In this document: in pieces, positions 58,901 to 64,000 of the stretch
How the letters are laid out: each line of letters begins with the position of its first letter
Numbering within the stretch: the stretch's first letter is position 1
Origin: Amblyomma americanum
Lineage: Eukaryota > Arthropoda > Arachnida > Ixodida > Ixodidae
Assembly (NCBI RefSeq): GCF_052857255.1
Contig: NC_135500.1
Location: forward strand, 165,846,683 to 165,910,682
DNA: 64,000 nt
Direction: 5' to 3'
Translations under genes and position numbers: made by a program
The notes under the pieces: generated by a model
Database searches by the model: none
Told to the model about the DNA's origin: nothing
Seen by the model: only the letters and a program-made list of their open reading frames with translations

Positions 58901-61732
58901 AAGATAGATAGCAGCACCTGAGCTTTGATCTGTGTTTCCGTACCTTTTACTTAACCAAATATCACATAACTAAATGCGCTTTTAACCCTCTTCAGATAAG
59001 CAAGTTGCATTGAAGGAGGGGACAAGCGGCACAGGCTTCTGACATGTTCATATTCGTTCAAACTGCCTGGTTCCTCAAGTGGCAAGAACGAAGGCAACTG
59101 TGTTTGAATGCATGTTTAAAGAAGCTTGCGAAGCGGGAGAAGAATCCGGAGAATAAAGGTGCGGAATATATTTTTTTTTATTATACAAGGCCGGTATCCT
59201 GACATGAAACCACAAAAAAGATGTTAGGACAACAAGTGGGCAAACCGAGATTCTGGAATAGGAGATGCTTAATGCAAAAGTACAGCCTGAAGTTTGTCAG
59301 TTCTTCATGCGCAGACAGCAACACTTGCAAAGGAGTTTATGTTTGATGATAGATTGCGGAGAAAAAGTGAGTGTTTGTATTACTCGCGAAAAATTGATCT
59401 TCTCAGGCGGTGAAATAAAATCCCCAGCCTGAACCTATTTCCGTTAGCGTAATCTTGTCATATAATTTCATGAGCCTTCATACTAATGTGTAACGAATAT
59501 GAAATTCGTTAAGTTCACCCAAATGAGAGTTAAGAGCTAGTAACAGCATAGCAGCTCATTAATACTGCATTAAATGCAGCATAATTTGTGGTTGTCATGA
59601 GATAATGCTTGTAACTGCAGGGAAGGGAAGCAAAAAAGTGGAAGAAACTAAGGCATATGGAAACATAAAAAGTATTGATAAAAAGAACAGAAAATGCACA
59701 TCAAGTATACACTGTGGTAGGCGTGCATTCTACTTTGTTTTATCCCTGACCCTCCTTCATATAATAAAAAGCATCCGCTTGCCGAGCAGGAACTCAAGCG
59801 TATTGAATTTTCCTTGGACGAGTGTGCGCCTCCGTGTGTCTGAACAAGTCGTCTTTTTGTAGCAGCTGCCACAAATAATCTCGTCTCTTGTCAGAGGGAC
59901 AAAGCCAGTTGTTGATCTGAACCTGAGTGTTTCGAAGTATGTGGACTATTAAGGGAAAGAACGGGACGAAAGTTTTCAAGTAGCGATAAACTCCATGTAT
60001 CCTTGCGTGATCATATTTCATTCCCAGATCTCGCAAGCGCTGGAGCTGACATCAGTAAAGTGGAAATGACAGTACTTTTGTAGCTGGAACTGAGCGCGAG
60101 CAGGGAAGAATCGCACGGAAGAAAATGCAAACCGGAGCTTTTTTCTGTTAGCCCTGAAGTCACTCCAAGTCGTCCAGTTCAGTACACTTTTGCAGTTGTT
60201 TCGTTTCTTATACAAGTTAAAGAGAAACGTTGTGGTGGCAGCAGTAGAGAGCCAATATTCAAGGTGGTTCGAAAGAAAACTACGAGAAGAATGAGTAAAT
60301 ATTGAAGTTCAAAAGTGAATAGAGTAAATGGGATGTTAACGAGCGGCGGCTTTATGAGAGCACCTGATTGCTTCGTGTGTGGATTGGCTTGCTACCGTGC
60401 CAACGGCCCGGTTGACATATACGTGCAATACATCTCTCACAGTGCTGCCTTCTAAAGCCCAGCTGAGTGGTAAGACCCCAAGTGGAATTTACATGTCGCT
60501 TGCAACTAGCCTTAAAATCTTAATGGGTTTGGCTCATAGAGATTACACGACCACAGTTACACTGTAAAGGTCTCGGTTCTTTCTAAGAGAAGACAATTAT
60601 TACATAGCAATTTTTGGATTCACTTCTCTTGGCTTAAAATCTCAATGCAAGAGTAGGACGAAGGCGCAGAAAGGCGAGTAATAACTCAAGGACGTCCAGC
60701 CAGTGTATACACTTTCAAAATCAGTGTAGGCCTGGTAATATTCTTTAGAACTGGTATGAGACGCGGCTTATGAAGACATCCCGCACGGCACTGCTTTACG
60801 TAAGGAAATGCCTTACAGTGAGCAAAAACATCACTGCACCAACTCCCGGCTTTGCTGAAGCACTCATTGCCATAACTTAACACAGGAGTTTGCGGCGCAT
60901 TATTAGCGGTAATTTTTCCCTCTTTTCATGCATGCAGTATTCTTGTTAATGTTGATAATAGGAGGCATAAATAGACTTTGCCCTATTGTTACACATTGTT
61001 TAAAGCCTTGATATGTCACTTTCGCTTGCGGTGGCAATGCGTACCATAACTGCACCAGGAGTGCAGATAACGACCACTTAGTAAAAGCGCCCTCGCTCCA
61101 AAATGCCTACAGGCTCAGCTGCGAAACGTGGCTTGCTAACGAGGCGGCTGGTGGAGCAAGTAGGTCCTTGTACCAGTGAAGGCGCTTTTCTACGCGGGTT
61201 TAATGTGCCAATTTTGCAGATTTCATCTTGTTACTTTGAATTCTAAGGCGTTCGTTGCGTGTTGTTGCTTCGTCTGCTGAAAGGGGACAATATGTAGAAA
61301 AGTTGAACTGAAAAATGCTCCCTGATGAGCAAGGATACTCGCATGTTCCGCTCGAGTTAATCTGGTGGTGCTTATCAATGTGCCAGAGCAAATAAAAAGG
61401 GAACAAACAAGGAATTAGGGAAAGGTGAAAAATCCCCATCAGCCGCGAATGTCGAGCGCCTCTCTCTGGTACTATAAAATTTCGTTACAAGCATCCTCTT
61501 AAATTTTGGTCTAGAAGTGGGAGGTTCAAGAACACAGGTTAAGATCTAACGAGTTTCTCGCATCATTGTGTGAAAGCTACACAACGGAACGGTGTCCCGC
61601 TAAAGACTTTTGTGTGTTCAAAATTATTGGTTTGATGTTGAAGTAATAATTTCACATTGGGGAAAGGCGGCAAGCCCATCACATATCCACTTGTGCTGGC
61701 ACTGTGCATGAGGACGTGCGCAAAGAAATCAC
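55946..61732. other. Gene-poor intergenic region
   Basis: About 5.8 kb without a supported gene. All frames are under 108 codons and those on opposite strands overlap without preference. Small curiosities only: 'cgcgatcc' with inverted 'ggatcgcg' at 56200-56250. No shared repeat identified. Confidence 0.4.
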
Positions 61733-61970
61733 CCTCCGCGATGGCTCAGTGCCTCTCGCTTTCGACTGAAATTTCAAGGTTCCGGAACCAAGTCCTTATT
61801 TAGGCAGCCACATTTTTATGGACACACAACTAAAATAAACGAACATGGGCTGTGCGATTTCAGCTCATGTTAAAGAACCCCAGGTGTACTAAATTGATCC
61901 GTGGTCACCTGCTGTGGTGTCCCTCAGATCGCATGTGTCGCTTCAGGACGGCAAAAACCCCGCAGTACGT
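61733..61970 (+). repeat. Degenerate SINE family A, copy 6
   Basis: 'ccctccgcgatggctcagtg' is a family A head. 'ggttccggaacca' replaces box B. The body blocks 'gggctgtgcgatttcagctc', 'atgttaaagaaccccaggtg' and the 3' block 'gtcgcttcaggacggcaaaa' keep the family order. Box B is damaged, so pol III transcription is unlikely. Confidence 0.7.
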
Positions 61971-63329
61971 GAAGGAATCATCGTGTAAATGCAAAAAAAA
62001 GAAATATAGTTTCGCATACAGAGCTTTAATGCAACCTGACACTTTCACTCTAAGAAAATGAGGAGGATCTTATAGAACCTTTTACATTCCGCAACAAAGC
62101 GGTCTAGTAGTCAATTTCGCTGATACGCAACACTATGCATTTAACCACACATGTACTGAGGCTAAAACGCTTCTCTAGAACACGCTCTGGGTGTGTATTT
62201 GGCTCAACACGTGTTATCTAGCGATAACATTTGGTTAAAAATTATGTCGATGTAAGCATGTGTCGTTAAACTAATAGGATTTCATCGTAATTTTTTGCCT
62301 TCCTGGCCGCAGCGGCTTTGGGAGCCGCGGAATACACAGTTCGCTCGTTCTAGACGTGTTGTGCCCTCCGTAGTCACTTTTGAATCCTAATATTCTATTC
62401 GACTACTCGCGTCCCATCTCCAGCCGAATAGTGAAGAAAACCCCTGAAACGAAGGCTCCGCATATATGAACGAGGTGGGCTGGCATTGAAATTACGATTA
62501 TTGCTTTTTCTTGTTGCCATGAAGACAAAGAAACTGTGATGATTATTTTTGTGGCGGGACGAGGTCTATCGACTTAGTCCGCTTTCGTTTTTAGGTAGAA
62601 AAAAACGAAGCGCATCCTGTAGATATTCATCCCAGGCCAACATTCATACTCGGGCTTTAGTCTGCCTCAGTCAACCTACTGCGCAGCATCTGGTGACCCT
62701 TGGATGGAAATGCCTAGGGTGGCCAGTTACTAGCTATAACATACTTTTTCTAAAGGGGAACCAATAACCTTTTGTTCGCTTTTAAGGAGTCCTTGTGAAA
62801 CTTCCCTTTTATCAGCTTAGAAATAACTAGGCGGAGCTAAGCTTCATAACTATGGATTGCAATGACACTACGCACCATTGGCTCAACTTACGCAAACAAC
62901 GCGTCCTACATCGCGGCAGCGTTGGCGTGCTCCCTGAACCCACTTTTAACTTACTCAAAGCTGAAAAGTCTGGAACCAGGGCTTGGACAATGTGCGTAAT
63001 ATTCTTCGGCGGCAACGCGTTGGAACATTACGCAATGCGATATTCCGCCGGAACGTTACGTCATACCACTGACGGGATTCTTTCTAGAAATTACGCAAGC
63101 ATTTGGATTTATGAAAAAGCGGAGATAAAGTATCCTGTGCTAGGCTATGAAAGTTTTTCTTTCTATCGAGGCTCTACTCGGGTCATGGTTGCGTCTGTAA
63201 TCCGAATCGTCTGTTTGGCATTGCGGGCGCTTTATGGTCAGTGGGGCTCTGGTTACCTCACCTGAGCACCTCTGCTGTCGCAGCGCCATTTTCTAGATGA
63301 AGTCTGGCTTATACTTGAAGACATTATTA
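61971..63329. other. Intergenic, one 137-codon frame of unknown status
   Basis: The plus frame 62852-63265 starts with ATG and shows no motif or membrane segment of clear type. No splice or promoter evidence. Considered unlikely to be a gene. Confidence 0.35.
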
Positions 63330-63442
63330 ATGGTATGGTATGGTATGGTATGGTATGGCATGACATGGTATGGAACGGTACGGTACGGTACGATATGGAA
63401 CAATATGGTATGGTATGGCATGGTGTGGTATAGTATGGCATA
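63330..63442. repeat. (TGGTA)n pentanucleotide satellite
   Basis: Imperfect TGGTA/TGGCA/CGGTA units over about 110 bases. It directly abuts the 3' end of the minus-strand SINE fragment, so on the minus strand it is a (TACCA)n tail. Confidence 0.93.
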
Positions 63443-63545
63443 CGTAATTTAATGTCCCGAAACTACTCGCACATTGGCTTTCAGGGGTGCCAAAGTGGAG
63501 CGCTCCGAATTAATTTCGCTAATTTATCATGATCATCTTAAAGTA
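63443..63545 (-). repeat. SINE family A, 3' fragment, copy 7, with pentanucleotide tail
   Basis: The plus strand reads 'aatttaatgtcccgaaacta', 'ggggtgccaaagtggagcgc', 'tccgaattaatttcgctaat', the inverse of the family A 3' body (compare 'ggtgccgtagtggagggctc' at 4370-4389). The head is missing or too diverged to recognise. Confidence 0.6.
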
Positions 63546-64000
63546 ACTACACAGATGACTTGATTATAAAAATACATACAGTATAAATTAATCGCTCCAG
63601 TGCATGAGGCACTAGAAAAGGTGATGCTGAGCTGCCCGAAGATGCTGCTATAGAATGAGAGGTGTTCCAAGACAGGGAAACAACGCCAATTTTGTGCAGT
63701 CTTTTCAGCACGACAAGAAAACGCCGAGAGAGGATGCATAGGACCGTGCTACTGCAGGACAGTGCATCTTCTCTCAATGTCGTCCTGTTGCGCTGCAAAG
63801 ATCCTGCTAGCAACTGTGAACCAACAAGCCCAGGTTGACGCTTTGCCAATGCTGAGGAAGTAACACCAGCACGAACGTTGGTCTTAATGTAAGGTAATTG
63901 AAAGAAACTTTAAAGGCTGTCGTGGGATATAGGTATAGGACATAATTCTGCGTTACGAGTATTGGTTGTGCATGTCGCTTCTGCAACGATCTCCTTCGCG
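63546..64000. other. Right edge, no gene recognised
   Basis: A minus frame of 100 codons (63547-63849) opens with TTG and shows no motif. Nothing else is supported. Confidence 0.4.

Noticed and set aside
62852..63265. 137-codon ATG frame
   Set aside because: No motif, codon bias or splice evidence distinguishes it from chance.

Overview
This is an A+T-rich, gene-poor animal nuclear window. It looks like genome sequence of a hard tick (Ixodidae). The main evidence is a set of tRNA-derived SINEs of the 'ccgcggtggctcagtggttaaggcgctcg' type, which I know from ixodid ticks (Ruka-like), together with CR1-type LINEs carrying a PHD-finger ORF1, RNase H-bearing LINEs, microsatellite-tailed retroelement ends and long simple repeats. 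There is no operon structure, rRNA, CRISPR array or prokaryotic gene. The species call is an inference from repeat types, not a search.

Layout. Bases 1-4237, minus strand: a nearly complete CR1-group LINE with an intact ORF1 (PHD finger, coiled coil, C-terminal nucleic-acid-binding-like region). Its ORF2 (endonuclease plus reverse transcriptase) is split by one frameshift. A same-strand tRNA-derived SINE (4246-4631) abuts the ORF1 start. Bases 4.9-22 kb: SINEs of two families, relics of an RNase H-type LINE (8.2-8.8 kb) and of another LINE (10.37-11.05 kb, with polyadenylation signal and GATT tail), an unidentified open frame at 12.3-12.9 kb, a (TA)n block, a repeat found again at 55.8 kb, and a degenerate 85-base minisatellite. 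Bases 22-32 kb: mostly structureless, with a third copy of SINE family B. Bases 32.2-32.8 kb: the best candidate host exon, encoding a single-pass membrane protein behind a consensus 3' splice site. Bases 34-48 kb: a third SINE type, a foldback element of about 664 bases, a TATG/TG microsatellite of about 570 bases, a 150-170 base tandem repeat, a perfect 122-base palindrome, a LINE 3' end and a second foldback element. Bases 51.3-55.6 kb: a relative of the second foldback, then a decayed RNase H-bearing LINE (I/LOA-like). Bases 56-64 kb: mostly unrecognised sequence plus decayed SINE copies, one ending in a pentanucleotide satellite.

How the parts fit. Almost everything recognisable is retroelement or foldback material. 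The LINEs would supply reverse transcriptase, and the tRNA-headed SINEs would depend on such enzymes for mobility. All LINE ORF2 copies here are disabled (frameshifts, stops, a lost catalytic Asp, internal deletion), so nothing in this window looks autonomously active, although the 1-4.2 kb element is only lightly damaged. Host coding content is limited to one plausible exon and two weak candidates. No previously unknown enzymatic system is evident. The observations most worth following are the SINE/LINE junction at the ORF1 start, the two foldback families, the 122-base palindrome and the dispersed repeats visible only by comparing distant parts of the window.
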